From the NCBI RefSeq assembly GCF_029360645.1, contig NZ_JARDUA010000005.1, positions 1-64,000 on the forward strand: a stretch of 64,000 bases of DNA, in the 5' to 3' direction. The first letter of the stretch is position 1; every line of letters begins with the position of its first letter. A program made the translations under genes and the position numbers. Positions 1 to 8,065 of the stretch are shown one piece after another. A model generated the notes under the pieces. The model did no database searches. It was not told where the DNA came from and worked only from the letters and a program-made list of their open reading frames with translations. The stretch is from Pontibacter litorisediminis. Its GTDB lineage: Bacteria > Bacteroidota > Bacteroidia > Cytophagales > Hymenobacteraceae.

Positions 1-2
1 AG

Positions 3-167
3 AAGATCATCATCTCCCGACCGGTGGTAGAGGCAGGCGAGAGCCTGGGCTTTTTGCCCGGCGACACGGCCCCGGCTATCAACTATAGCCGGGGCCGCGC
101 CGTTCGTATGCCTGTGGAGTTAGGCTGTGGCCTGTGCTTTAAGCCTGTTTCTCCTTTTGTGGCTTAG
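3..167 (+). CDS. C-terminal end of a PhoH-like frame (partial, probably truncated)
   Basis: The frame entering the window spells a PhoH-family C-terminal signature (RPVVEAGESLGFLPGD, then the frame continues). In complete PhoH ATPases this is followed by a conserved segment of the type KEKIDPYLRPLYDAL. Here the similarity stops after the Asp at position 65, and the frame runs into a perfect hairpin and then unrelated residues before a TAG at 165-167. The last 29 bases overlap the end of ppk on the other strand. Seen: the signature and the break. Inferred: a shortened or broken PhoH-like gene whose 5' part lies before the window. Confidence 0.45.
   Translation, partial: KIIISRPVVEAGESLGFLPGDTAPAINYSRGRAVRMPVELGCGLCFKPVSPFVA
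67..97. terminator. Perfect 13-bp hairpin at the ppk / PhoH-like junction
   Basis: Arms 67-79 and 85-97 are exact reverse complements around a 5-base loop. It lies where the PhoH-like frame loses similarity and just past the 3' end of ppk. There is no T-run on either side, so termination is plausible from position only. Confidence 0.45.
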
Positions 168-2289
168 TTTCCTCCTCTTCCGCTCTGGATGGTACCAGGC
201 TGCGCAGGTAGTCGTATGTTTCGTACTGCGCGCGCACGTTGGAGGGAGTATCGGGCTTTACGTAGCTATTATCCACGGTGCGAGACTTGGTGTCGTCCTG
301 CAGCTGCAGGTCTATGATGTGGCGCACCTGCGCCACCAACTCCTGCTGGTACAGCGGAAAAGCCACCTCCACCCGGCGGTTCAGGTTGCGCGTCATCCAG
401 TCGGCAGAGGCCACATATACTTTCTCGTCGCCGTTGTTATGGAAAATGTACACCCGCGCATGCTCCAGGTACCGGTCCACGATGCCCCGCACTTCAATGT
501 TCTCGCTCACGCCCTTTACCCCCGGCATCAGGCAGCAAATGCCCCGCACCAGCAGCTGCACCTTTACACCAGCCTGGCTGGCCTCGTACAGCTTCTTAAT
601 CATGCGGGCGTCCTGTAGGGCGTTCATCTTCAGAATCATGCTTGCCGGCAGGCCTTTCTTGGCATTCTTGATCTCGCGGTCTATCAGCTTCACGAATTCT
701 TGCCGCATGTTAATAGGGGCCATCAGGATGTGCTCAAACTTCTTATCCGTCTGCCGATCGATAAAGAAATTGAATACCTGCTCCACATCCTTTGTCAGGC
801 GCTTGTCTGCGGTAAAGAGGGCATGGTCGGCGTAGATCTTGGAGGTGGTCTCGTTGTAATTGCCGGTGCTCAGGTAGGCATAGTTTACCAGCTTCCCTTT
901 TTCGTTGCGGGTGATGAGGCCCAGCTTCGAATGCACCTTCAGGCCAGGGAGGCCAAAAATAACGTTAGCCCCGGCTTTCTGCAGCTTGCCAGCCCAGTAT
1001 ATGTTCGACTCCTCATCAAAGCGGGCTTTCAGCTCCACCACCACCGTTACCAGCTTGCCGTTCTTGGCGGCCTTCACCAGCGCCTTCGCAATCTTGGATT
1101 TATCAGCCACCCGGTATAAGGTAGCGCTCATGGCGGTTACCTTCGGGTCGTTGGCTGCCTCATCAAACAAGCGCAGCACGTAATCGAACGACTGGTAAGG
1201 GTAGTGCACCAGGTAGTCGCGCTCCTTCATGGCGGCAAGTATACTTGGCTCCTGCTCCAGCTGCGGATGTATGAGCGTGGGCTGTGGTTTATACTTCAGG
1301 TCGGGCAGGTTAAAGTCCGGGAACCCAAAGAAGTCGCGGAAGTTATGGTACTTGCTGCCCTCCACCAGCTCCTCCTCGGTAATGCCGGTGTGCGCCATCA
1401 TCATTTCCAGCAGGTCCTGCGGTGCCTGGGGGTCGTAGAGCAGGCGGGCCGGGTATCCTGTTTCCCGCTTCTTCAGGCTCTTCTGTATCTTGGCCATCAG
1501 GCTACCCGATACCTCTTCCTCAATATCCAGTTCCGCGTCCCGCGATACCTTCACGGCATGGGCAGCAAAAGACTTATACTGCGGGAACAGCTTTGGCAGG
1601 CAAAAACGGATCACGTCATCCACAAACATTACATAGCGCTGCTCATTCACGGTGGGAAGCTTCACGAAGCGGCCACCGTGCTTCTTGGTCGGGATCTCCA
1701 GCATGGCAAAGCGCTCCGGCTTGCACTCCTTCTCCGTAGAGTCCCACATCTTCACGCCCAGGTATACGGTCTGGTCGCGCAGGAAAAGGTGCGTTTCGGT
1801 CTCATCGAGGATGATGGGGAGCAACAGGGGCTCCAGCGTCTCCTTAAAGTAGTTGTGCACCCACTTCTCCTGCTCTGGGTTCAGGTCGTGCTCAGTAAGC
1901 ATGTGGATGTCGTGCTCGCGCAGGTCGGCCAGAATGCCGTCGCGAAACACCTGCCCAAACTCCTCCTGCTGCCGGTGTACCTCCTTTAATACCTGCTCCA
2001 GGGTCTCCTGCGGCTCATCGTCCAGCTTGTCGCGGGTTTTGGGTTTTAGCTTGATCAGGCGCTTCAGGGTAGCTACGCGCACCTTAAAATACTCGTCCAG
2101 GTTAGACGAGAAGATCGCCATGAACTTGATGCGTTCCAGCAGGGGGACGCTCTTGTCTTTTGCCTCCTGCAGTACTCTATAGTTAAAAGCCAACCAACTT
2201 AGCTCACGGTTTATGTAGGGTAATTCTGAGCTGGCCTTCGGCTTACGTTTATCTTTCTGTTTTTCCATCTTTGGTAAGTAAGCTTTCAT
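139..2289 (-). CDS. ppk1: Polyphosphate kinase 1
   Basis: PPK1 reversibly transfers the gamma phosphate of ATP onto polyphosphate. The 716-residue length fits the family. The N-terminal domain begins with the typical YINRELSWLAFN block. The catalytic half contains two phospholipase-D-like histidine motifs: KVHSKLGLI with His453, the expected autophosphorylated residue, and EHARVYIF with His610. The start at 2289 gives an extra MKAYLPK before a second Met at 2268 that begins a Lys-rich stretch, so the second start is possible. A SixA-type phosphatase gene lies 26 bp upstream in the same direction, so co-transcription is likely. Confidence 0.96.
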   Translation of the reverse strand: MKAYLPKMEKQKDKRKPKASSELPYINRELSWLAFNYRVLQEAKDKSVPLLERIKFMAIFSSNLDEYFKVRVATLKRLIKLKPKTRDKLDDEPQETLEQVLKEVHRQQEEFGQVFRDGILADLREHDIHMLTEHDLNPEQEKWVHNYFKETLEPLLLPIILDETETHLFLRDQTVYLGVKMWDSTEKECKPERFAMLEIPTKKHGGRFVKLPTVNEQRYVMFVDDVIRFCLPKLFPQYKSFAAHAVKVSRDAELDIEEEVSGSLMAKIQKSLKKRETGYPARLLYDPQAPQDLLEMMMAHTGITEEELVEGSKYHNFRDFFGFPDFNLPDLKYKPQPTLIHPQLEQEPSILAAMKERDYLVHYPYQSFDYVLRLFDEAANDPKVTAMSATLYRVADKSKIAKALVKAAKNGKLVTVVVELKARFDEESNIYWAGKLQKAGANVIFGLPGLKVHSKLGLITRNEKGKLVNYAYLSTGNYNETTSKIYADHALFTADKRLTKDVEQVFNFFIDRQTDKKFEHILMAPINMRQEFVKLIDREIKNAKKGLPASMILKMNALQDARMIKKLYEASQAGVKVQLLVRGICCLMPGVKGVSENIEVRGIVDRYLEHARVYIFHNNGDEKVYVASADWMTRNLNRRVEVAFPLYQQELVAQVRHIIDLQLQDDTKSRTVDNSYVKPDTPSNVRAQYETYDYLRSLVPSRAEEEETKPQKEKQA

Positions 2290-2315
2290 CCCGGGGCGGG
2301 ATGTTCGGGTGATTG

Positions 2316-2810
2316 TTATTTGTGGTTCTTCGGGAAGTCGAGGAACAGCAGCGAGCCATTCTCTTTAGAGATGTCGAACCAGCTCTCGCAGTTAAACTGC
2401 AACGCCACTATGCCGGCAGTAGGCAAGCTGCCGATCGGCTCCTGCGATAGCATGTTGGCAAATTCGGAAAGGGCTTCGTTGTGGCCTACCAGCAGCAGGC
2501 TGTCTACGTCGGCAGGGGCGTGTTGCACCACATGCAGCAGGTCCTCCTTGCCGGCTCCATACACGCGGGTATCCACGGCAATGTCGTCGGGGTCGTAGTC
2601 CAGTTCCCTGCTCACAAGGGTGGCTGTGCTGATGGCCCGCACCGCTGGGCTGGAGATGACAAGCTGGGGCGCCACGCCCCGGGCCGCCAGTTCCTGCCCC
2701 ATCAGGGGGGCGTCGTGGCGGCCGCGCTTGTTCAGCGGGCGGTCGTGGTCGCTGAGGCCATCAAACTTCCAGCTTGACTTGGCGTGCCTAAGAATATATA
2801 GCGTTTTCAT
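2316..2810 (-). CDS. sixA: SixA-type histidine phosphatase
   Basis: This 164-residue protein is a short histidine-phosphatase-superfamily member. The N-terminal LRHAKSSW motif carries the catalytic His9. Later landmarks are SSPAVRA and the second catalytic histidine in LLVGHNEAL. The small size and the RHAKSSW form match the SixA branch, whose E. coli member dephosphorylates phosphohistidine on signalling or PTS proteins. No signal peptide is visible, so it is probably cytoplasmic. It sits directly upstream of ppk1 on the same strand; a role linked to phosphate or polyphosphate metabolism is inference from this neighbour only. Confidence 0.88.
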   Translation of the reverse strand: MKTLYILRHAKSSWKFDGLSDHDRPLNKRGRHDAPLMGQELAARGVAPQLVISSPAVRAISTATLVSRELDYDPDDIAVDTRVYGAGKEDLLHVVQHAPADVDSLLLVGHNEALSEFANMLSQEPIGSLPTAGIVALQFNCESWFDISKENGSLLFLDFPKNHK

Positions 2811-2947
2811 AAGTTTTTCTGTTTCTCAAGGCTATGCAGCTGCCTGAATGGCCACAAAGGTGGCTTTGCTACTTACTGAAAGTACGGGTAAATGGTTGTG
2901 CTGCGCCAGGTAAGCACTAAACGCGCAAAGCCGGAGGGTGGAAAAGC

Positions 2948-2985
2948 AAAATCCCACCCCTTGCCGCGGCAAAAGGTGGGATTTT
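2948..2985 (-). terminator. Rho-independent terminator of hflX
   Basis: 11-bp arms at 2948-2958 and 2975-2985 enclose a smaller palindrome (2961-2972). On the minus strand the stem ends in a T-run. It lies 25 bases beyond the hflX stop codon. Confidence 0.8.
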
Positions 2986-3009
2986 GGTAGTTTGGCGGAA
3001 GAAAGCCTC

Positions 3010-4218
3010 TTACACGTTGTTCGGGTAGCGCTGAAAATGGATCTCAGCCACCCGGCGCTGCAATTCCTCGCGCAGGGCGTCGATGTTGAGCTTATCGGTG
3101 GCAGAGATGAACATAGCGGGCGCGTGCTCCTTGGCCATATAGGTGGCTTTCAGGTCCTCGATGGAAGGACGCACATGATGGTCGGTCTCCAGCATGTCCT
3201 GGTGCTCTTCCTGCAGCTCCTGCTCGCGCTGCCGCAAGTACTCATCGATCTTGTTGAACACCAGCAGCACGGGCTTGTCAGCCGAGTTGATGTCCTTGAG
3301 CGTCTCGTTCACCACAGCGATGTGGTCCTCGAAGGAGGGGTGCGACACGTCCACCACATGCACCAGCAGGTCGGCCTCGCGGATCTCATCCAACGTGGAC
3401 TTGAACGACTCGATCAGCTTGGTGGGCAGCTTGCGGATGAACCCTACCGTATCGGAAAGCAGGAAAGGCACGTTCTCCAGCACCACTTTGCGCACGGTGG
3501 CGTCCACGGTGGCAAACAGCTTGTTCTCGGCAAACACCTCTGATTTGGAGAGCAGGTTCATGAGCGTAGACTTGCCCACGTTCGTATACCCCACCAGAGC
3601 CACACGCACAATGCCGGCACGCGCCTTGCGCTGCTCAAAGTTCTGCTTCTCAAACTTCTTCAGGCGGTCGCGCAACAGCGATATCTTGTCGCGCACAATA
3701 CGGCGGTCAGTCTCGATCTCGGTCTCCCCTGGTCCCTTCATACCGATACCACCTTTTTGTTTGGAAAGGTGCGTCCAGAGGTTGGTGAGGCGCGGCAACA
3801 GGTACTGGTACTGGGCCATCTCCACCTGGGCATGTGCCTGGGCCGTTTTGGCGCGCAGGGCAAATATATCCAGTATGAGCAGGCTTCGGTCCACGATCTT
3901 CACCTGCATCTCGCGCTCTATGTTGCGCACCTGCGAGGGGCTCAGGTCATCGTCAAAAATAACCATGTCCACCGCATGCTCCTTTACAAAGGCCTGTATC
4001 TCCTCCAGTTTGCCGCTGCCCACAAACGTGCGCACATCGGGCTTGTCCAGCTTCTGCACAAAGCGCTTCAGGGTTTGGGCGCCTGCCGTTTCCGCCAGAA
4101 AGGCAAGCTCGTCCAGGTATTCCTCTGTCTGCTCGTCGGTTTGGCGATAGCCTGGCACAGCCACCAGCACCGCCGTTTCCTGTGGCTTGGAGGTTTCGTA
4201 ATATTTCTGTTTAGCCAT
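3010..4218 (-). CDS. hflX: GTPase HflX
   Basis: HflX is a ribosome-associated GTPase that helps rescue or split stalled ribosomes. The 402 residues show the glycine-rich HflX signature GGIGMKGPGETEIETDRR at 156-173, followed by the G domain: Walker A GYTNVGKS at 210-217, a G3 element in LLSDTVGF and the G4 motif FNKID. The N-terminal region (about 15-150) has the HflX-type nucleotide-binding fold. It is followed after 25 bases by a clear terminator. The upstream cytochrome gene ends 3 bp before its start on the same strand, suggesting a shared transcript. Confidence 0.95.
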   Translation of the reverse strand: MAKQKYYETSKPQETAVLVAVPGYRQTDEQTEEYLDELAFLAETAGAQTLKRFVQKLDKPDVRTFVGSGKLEEIQAFVKEHAVDMVIFDDDLSPSQVRNIEREMQVKIVDRSLLILDIFALRAKTAQAHAQVEMAQYQYLLPRLTNLWTHLSKQKGGIGMKGPGETEIETDRRIVRDKISLLRDRLKKFEKQNFEQRKARAGIVRVALVGYTNVGKSTLMNLLSKSEVFAENKLFATVDATVRKVVLENVPFLLSDTVGFIRKLPTKLIESFKSTLDEIREADLLVHVVDVSHPSFEDHIAVVNETLKDINSADKPVLLVFNKIDEYLRQREQELQEEHQDMLETDHHVRPSIEDLKATYMAKEHAPAMFISATDKLNIDALREELQRRVAEIHFQRYPNNV

Positions 4219-4221
4219 TCA

Positions 4222-4950
4222 TTATTTTTTAAGCGTCATAGTATAAGCAGCCAACGCCTCTACTTCTTCATCAGAAAGCTGGCTGCCAAAGGCCGGCATC
4301 AGGCCGCGGCCTCTTTCGATTACGTGTACACGATTGTTTTGGCTCAGGTTGCTGACCTGCAGGTTTGTGGCGCCGCCCAAGCCTCTGGCCCCGTCGGCGC
4401 CGTGGCAGGTGCCGCAAAGCTGCGTGTAAATAGCCTTGGCGTTTGCCAGCTGCGCCTCGCCCATGGCGGCCACAATCTCCTGCTGCTTCTCCTCCGACTC
4501 ACTCATGCCTATGTCACCGGTTTCGGTGACGTCCGTTTCGGGAGTAGCGCTCATGTTGGTAGTCGCATTCTGGATAGCGCCAGGTTGTTGCATCGTCAGG
4601 CTTTTGGTCTCGGCCACGCCGTATATGTACAGGAATAACAGCAGCGCAACAGTGGCCAGCACTTTGCTCTCGCGCTTTATGCCCACAATACCCAGCGGAA
4701 TAGCCAGCAAAACCAGCGCCACCTTAAGTATAAGCCAGTTCGGCACACCCTGGTAACTGAAGAGCAGGTAACCGCCTGTTACAAGTATAAGCGTGCCAAA
4801 GGTGATGTCCAGCATGCGGGTTTGCCTGCGTGCCTTTGCCAACGCATCGTGCTTGTTTAGCAGCAGCAGTGCGGCTTTGAAGGCGAACAAGAGCAGGAAA
4901 AGTACCACCACCAGTACGTGCGTGTGCAGAAAGACAACCGTTTCTTGCAT
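4222..4950 (-). CDS. Membrane-anchored c-type cytochrome with SirB-like N-terminal half
   Basis: Using the Met at 4950 gives 242 residues; a longer frame exists upstream but would overlap rfbC and has no hydrophobic start. Residues 1-112 form about four membrane helices resembling the small SirB-type integral membrane family. Residues 115-165 are a Thr/Ser/Glu-rich linker. Residues 166-242 are a single-haem cytochrome c domain with CGTCH at 179-183 and a probable axial Met218 (LMPAF). The haem domain should face the periplasm as an electron carrier; the partner is unknown. The SirB assignment rests on topology and is less certain than the haem domain. Confidence 0.85.
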   Translation of the reverse strand: MQETVVFLHTHVLVVVLFLLLFAFKAALLLLNKHDALAKARRQTRMLDITFGTLILVTGGYLLFSYQGVPNWLILKVALVLLAIPLGIVGIKRESKVLATVALLLFLYIYGVAETKSLTMQQPGAIQNATTNMSATPETDVTETGDIGMSESEEKQQEIVAAMGEAQLANAKAIYTQLCGTCHGADGARGLGGATNLQVSNLSQNNRVHVIERGRGLMPAFGSQLSDEEVEALAAYTMTLKK

Positions 4951-5090
4951 GTGTATACTTTGGTTGGATGAACAGCTGCAAATTACACTAAAATTTCTGA
5001 TGCTGCGGGCAAAATGGCTAACTTGCGGCTTTTTAGACCGGGTAGCCATATGGCGGTAGAGGTAACCGTGCTGGACGACACTAATTAGCA

Positions 5091-5633
5091 ATGGATCACA
5101 AACTTTTTTACATCGATGGCCTGGTCGAGTTCCAGCCACGCATCTTCCGCGACGACCGCGGGTATTTTATGGAGACCTTTAGCATGAAGTGGTTTGAGCC
5201 GCTTGGCCTGGCGCCACACTTTGTGCAGGATAACCAATCAGTTTCTAAGAAAGGGGTGCTGCGCGGGCTGCACTTCCAAAAGCCACCGCATGCGCAGGCA
5301 AAGCTGGTGCGGGTAACAACAGGCAAGGCGCTGGATGTGGTGGTGGACCTGCGCAAAGATTCACCCACTTACGGGCAGCACGTAGCTTGTGTACTCGATG
5401 CTGAAAAGCAGAACGTATTTTATGTGCCGGAAGGCTTTGCTCATGGCTTTGTGGCGCTGGAGGATAATACGACGTTCCTCTACAAGTGCACCGATTTCTA
5501 TGCCCCCGAGTCAGAAGGGGGTATACTTTGGAATGACCCTGCTTTAGGGATAGACTGGGGTATAGCCGAGCCGCTGGTCTCGCCAAAAGATGAGGTGCTG
5601 CCGCTGCTGGAAAGTTTCAGCTCACCGTTTTAG
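5091..5633 (+). CDS. rfbC: dTDP-4-dehydrorhamnose 3,5-epimerase
   Basis: RfbC (RmlC) epimerises C3 and C5 of dTDP-4-keto-6-deoxyglucose during dTDP-L-rhamnose synthesis. The 180-residue length is standard. Family landmarks are RGYFMETF (23-30), GVLRGLHFQ with the catalytic base His61, PEGFAHGF (113-120) and Tyr131 in the cupin core. No other rhamnose-pathway gene (rfbA, B or D) is next to it, so it is a stand-alone copy. It diverges from the cytochrome gene and ends at a long bidirectional hairpin. Confidence 0.95.
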   Translation: MDHKLFYIDGLVEFQPRIFRDDRGYFMETFSMKWFEPLGLAPHFVQDNQSVSKKGVLRGLHFQKPPHAQAKLVRVTTGKALDVVVDLRKDSPTYGQHVACVLDAEKQNVFYVPEGFAHGFVALEDNTTFLYKCTDFYAPESEGGILWNDPALGIDWGIAEPLVSPKDEVLPLLESFSSPF

Positions 5634-5646
5634 GAAGTGTTTCCGT

Positions 5647-5705
5647 AATAATCATAAATGATAAAGCCAGAGAACTTATCTCTGGCTTTATCATTTATGA
5701 TTATT
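5647..5705. terminator. Bidirectional terminator, perfect 27-bp stem
   Basis: Arms 5647-5673 and 5679-5705 are exact reverse complements around a 5-base loop. A GC-rich core is flanked by A/T-rich outer arms giving T-runs in both directions. It separates the convergent rfbC and the 5714-6430 gene. Confidence 0.85.
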
Positions 5706-5713
5706 TATCCTGA

Positions 5714-6430
5714 TTAGAACCGCATTAGGAGCGAGATGTTAGAAACAGGCTTGTAACTTATGCTAGTCTGATCTGTTTTGTATGATCTTTCTGTATAATG
5801 GTCAGATCTTTGTGTATAAGGGTAATTGGCGAATATGGTTTGTTCTTCAGTCATTTGATTTTTGGATCGGTATAGGCTCGCTACTATTGCTGTTTCAGTG
5901 GCTATATACAACCTGTCTGTAACTTGATATGCTATACCTGAAAACGGACGTATGATAGCACCAAATGTTCTATATTGTTGAGAATAGCTAATGGTGCCAT
6001 GCTCGTTAGAGTTATTGTATGCATCTAGACTTTCAGAGTTACTCCATCCATAATTGGGACCTGCTTCAGCGCCATAATATAACAGCCATTTATTGTTTAG
6101 CGGTACATGCCATTCGTATCCCCCCGTCAGCTGAACATTAAACCCTTTTGCTGTTCTCTCAATATCGCTTGTTGAGTATGAAACTGCAGTACTTTGGCTA
6201 TAACTATTTTGGGAGCCAATAAAGGTGCTCCTAAACATGCCGTTGCCACTGCCTTGCCGTTTGTAAACTAAGCCCACAGGTAAGCTGGTGTTACTGGTAA
6301 AAACTTTTTGGAGAGTTGGACTTGCAACTATGCCGAAGTGGTGCTTATAAGAAGGGGTATCTGTTGTTTGAGCGTTAACAAATTGGGCTAAGCACAACAG
6401 GAGGGCAAGTAATATAATCTTTGTCTTCAT
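5714..6430 (-). CDS. Secreted protein, probable outer-membrane beta-barrel, function unknown
   Basis: The 238-residue product starts with a clear signal peptide (about residues 1-20, ending FVNAQ). The mature part is rich in alternating aromatic and polar stretches (YEWHVPLNNKWLLYYG, RLYIATETAIVAS) and ends in a hydrophobic residue pattern terminating in Phe (ISLLMRF), as many small outer-membrane barrel proteins do. I do not recognise a named family. The gene is AT-richer than its neighbours and stands alone, convergent with rfbC. Confidence 0.75.
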   Translation of the reverse strand: MKTKIILLALLLCLAQFVNAQTTDTPSYKHHFGIVASPTLQKVFTSNTSLPVGLVYKRQGSGNGMFRSTFIGSQNSYSQSTAVSYSTSDIERTAKGFNVQLTGGYEWHVPLNNKWLLYYGAEAGPNYGWSNSESLDAYNNSNEHGTISYSQQYRTFGAIIRPFSGIAYQVTDRLYIATETAIVASLYRSKNQMTEEQTIFANYPYTQRSDHYTERSYKTDQTSISYKPVSNISLLMRF

Positions 6431-6618
6431 AGCAGTGATTTATATTTGTATAATTATATTCAAATATAATAATTACTTATGAAGCATGCTCTATTTCAGG
6501 CATGGCAACATAGATAATTGCTATAAGGCTGAAGGCAGGAGCATGAATTAATTGAACTTATCATATCAGGAGTTAGGCAGTATACTCTTAAACTTTTAAG
6601 AATATACTGCCTGATTAA

Positions 6619-7905
6619 CTACAGCTCTTCCACCAGCGTTTCCAGCCCCATGCCGCGTGAGCCTTTGATGAGCACATAGCTCTCGGTCACTGGGTTCTTG
6701 CGCAGCCAGGTTTGCAGCTCCGGCTTCGTCTCGAAGTATAAAAAGCTGTCCTTTACTCCGGCGGCATACTTCATATCTTTGCCGCAAAGTATCACCGTGT
6801 CGAACGGCTGCTGGGCCACCACTTCGCCCAAAGTCCTGTGCTCGGCCTCGCTCTCGGAGCCCATCTCAAACATGTCGCCAAGTATAACTACCTTTTTTGG
6901 CGCATGCATACTTCCGAAGTTGCGCACGGCGGCGGCCATGGAGGTAGGGTTGGCATTGTAGGCGTCCAGGATGATGGTGTTGCTGCCCTGCTGCAGCACC
7001 TGCGAGCGGTTATTCACCGGGCTGTAGGCGGCAACGGCCGCGTTGGCTTGCTGCAGCGGCACCCCAAAGTACTTGCCAATGCAGGCGGCTGCGGCCATGT
7101 TCTCGTAGTTGTAGCTGCCCACCAGCTGCGTACGCACCACGCTGCCTTCCTCATCCTTATACACCACGTAAGGCGATGCCTCCAATAACTCGCTGTGGTA
7201 GAAATCCCCTTGCGCAGGGTAGGTTACTTTGCTTTCAATGCGGCGGCTCATGCGCATCAGGTGTTCGTTACCGGTGTTGATGAACACGGTGCCATCATGC
7301 TCCAGCAGGTGCACGTACAGCTCACTCTTGCCACGGGCCACGCCCTCCAGGCTGCCGAAGCCTTCCAGGTGCGCCTTGCCGATGTTGGTGATCATGCCGT
7401 GCGTGGGCATGGCAATACTAGAGAGCAGCGCGATCTCACCGATATGGTTAGCCCCCATTTCGATAATGGCCATCTCGTGCTCCGGTGTGATGCGCAGCAG
7501 CGTGAGCGGCACCCCAATGTGGTTGTTCAGGTTGCCCTGCGTGTAGAGGGTGTTAAACTTTTGGCTCAGCACCGCATAAATCAGCTCTTTGGTGGTGGTT
7601 TTGCCATTGGAGCCCGTGATGCCGATTACCGGAATGCTCAGCTGGCGGCGGTGGTGGCGCGCCAGATCCTGCAGCGCCTGCAGAGTGTCCTCCACCACAA
7701 ACACATTTTCCGAGGCCATGGTTGGGTCATCTACCACAGCATATTTTGCCCCCTTCTCCAGCGCCATCTGGGCAAACTTAGCACCTTTAAAATTTGGCCC
7801 GTTCAGGGCGAAGAACATACTCTGGTGCTGCTCGGCGCGGGAGTCGGTGCTGACGTGGCGGCACTCGAGGTATTTTTGATATAGAAACGCAATAGTGTTC
7901 TGCAT
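6619..7905 (-). CDS. murF: UDP-N-acetylmuramoyl-tripeptide--D-Ala-D-Ala ligase MurF
   Basis: MurF adds D-Ala-D-Ala to the UDP-MurNAc-tripeptide in the cytoplasm, completing the peptidoglycan precursor. Starting at the Met at 7905 gives 428 residues; the frame is open further upstream but that extension has no family resemblance. The Mur-ligase ATP loop GITGSNGKTTTKE is at 95-107. The central-domain block IIEMGANHIGEI and the C-terminal-domain block LDAYNANPTSMAAA, used for nucleotide and substrate contacts, are also present. It lies alone, not within a dcw cluster, and is divergent from the FG-GAP gene. Confidence 0.96.
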   Translation of the reverse strand: MQNTIAFLYQKYLECRHVSTDSRAEQHQSMFFALNGPNFKGAKFAQMALEKGAKYAVVDDPTMASENVFVVEDTLQALQDLARHHRRQLSIPVIGITGSNGKTTTKELIYAVLSQKFNTLYTQGNLNNHIGVPLTLLRITPEHEMAIIEMGANHIGEIALLSSIAMPTHGMITNIGKAHLEGFGSLEGVARGKSELYVHLLEHDGTVFINTGNEHLMRMSRRIESKVTYPAQGDFYHSELLEASPYVVYKDEEGSVVRTQLVGSYNYENMAAAACIGKYFGVPLQQANAAVAAYSPVNNRSQVLQQGSNTIILDAYNANPTSMAAAVRNFGSMHAPKKVVILGDMFEMGSESEAEHRTLGEVVAQQPFDTVILCGKDMKYAAGVKDSFLYFETKPELQTWLRKNPVTESYVLIKGSRGMGLETLVEEL

Positions 7906-7923
7906 GAAATGCGTAATTTTAGC

Positions 7924-7951
7924 TTGGTTCTGACGTGTTTGGTTACGTTTG
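7924..7951 (+). promoter_or_regulatory. Candidate Bacteroidota promoter for the FG-GAP gene
   Basis: TTG at 7924-7926 and TACGTTTG at 7944-7951 are separated by 17 bases, matching the TTG-N(17-23)-TAnnTTTG pattern of Bacteroidota housekeeping promoters. The start codon lies about 115 bases downstream. Confidence 0.4.
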
Positions 7952-8065
7952 GGTATAGGCCACACGTGGCAGCAATATACGCTCAAATAAATAAAAACGA
8001 CAGCACGGCAACCTACGTTCATCAAAATAGCAAAAGCCATACCTGTGGCGGCAAACCCTTTACCC

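Noticed and set aside
1237..1296. TATACTT as a promoter -7 element
   Set aside because: It lies mostly within genes and on both strands, and differs from TAnnTTTG. It is better seen as a genome-wide word.
1204..1989. Plus-strand frame of 261 codons opposite ppk1
   Set aside because: It lies entirely within ppk1 on the other strand, is Leu/His/Val-rich by codon mirroring, and has no domain.
4951..5139. N-terminal extension of the cytochrome gene into rfbC
   Set aside because: The extension is Cys/Arg/His-rich, overlaps the start of rfbC and would bury the hydrophobic start.
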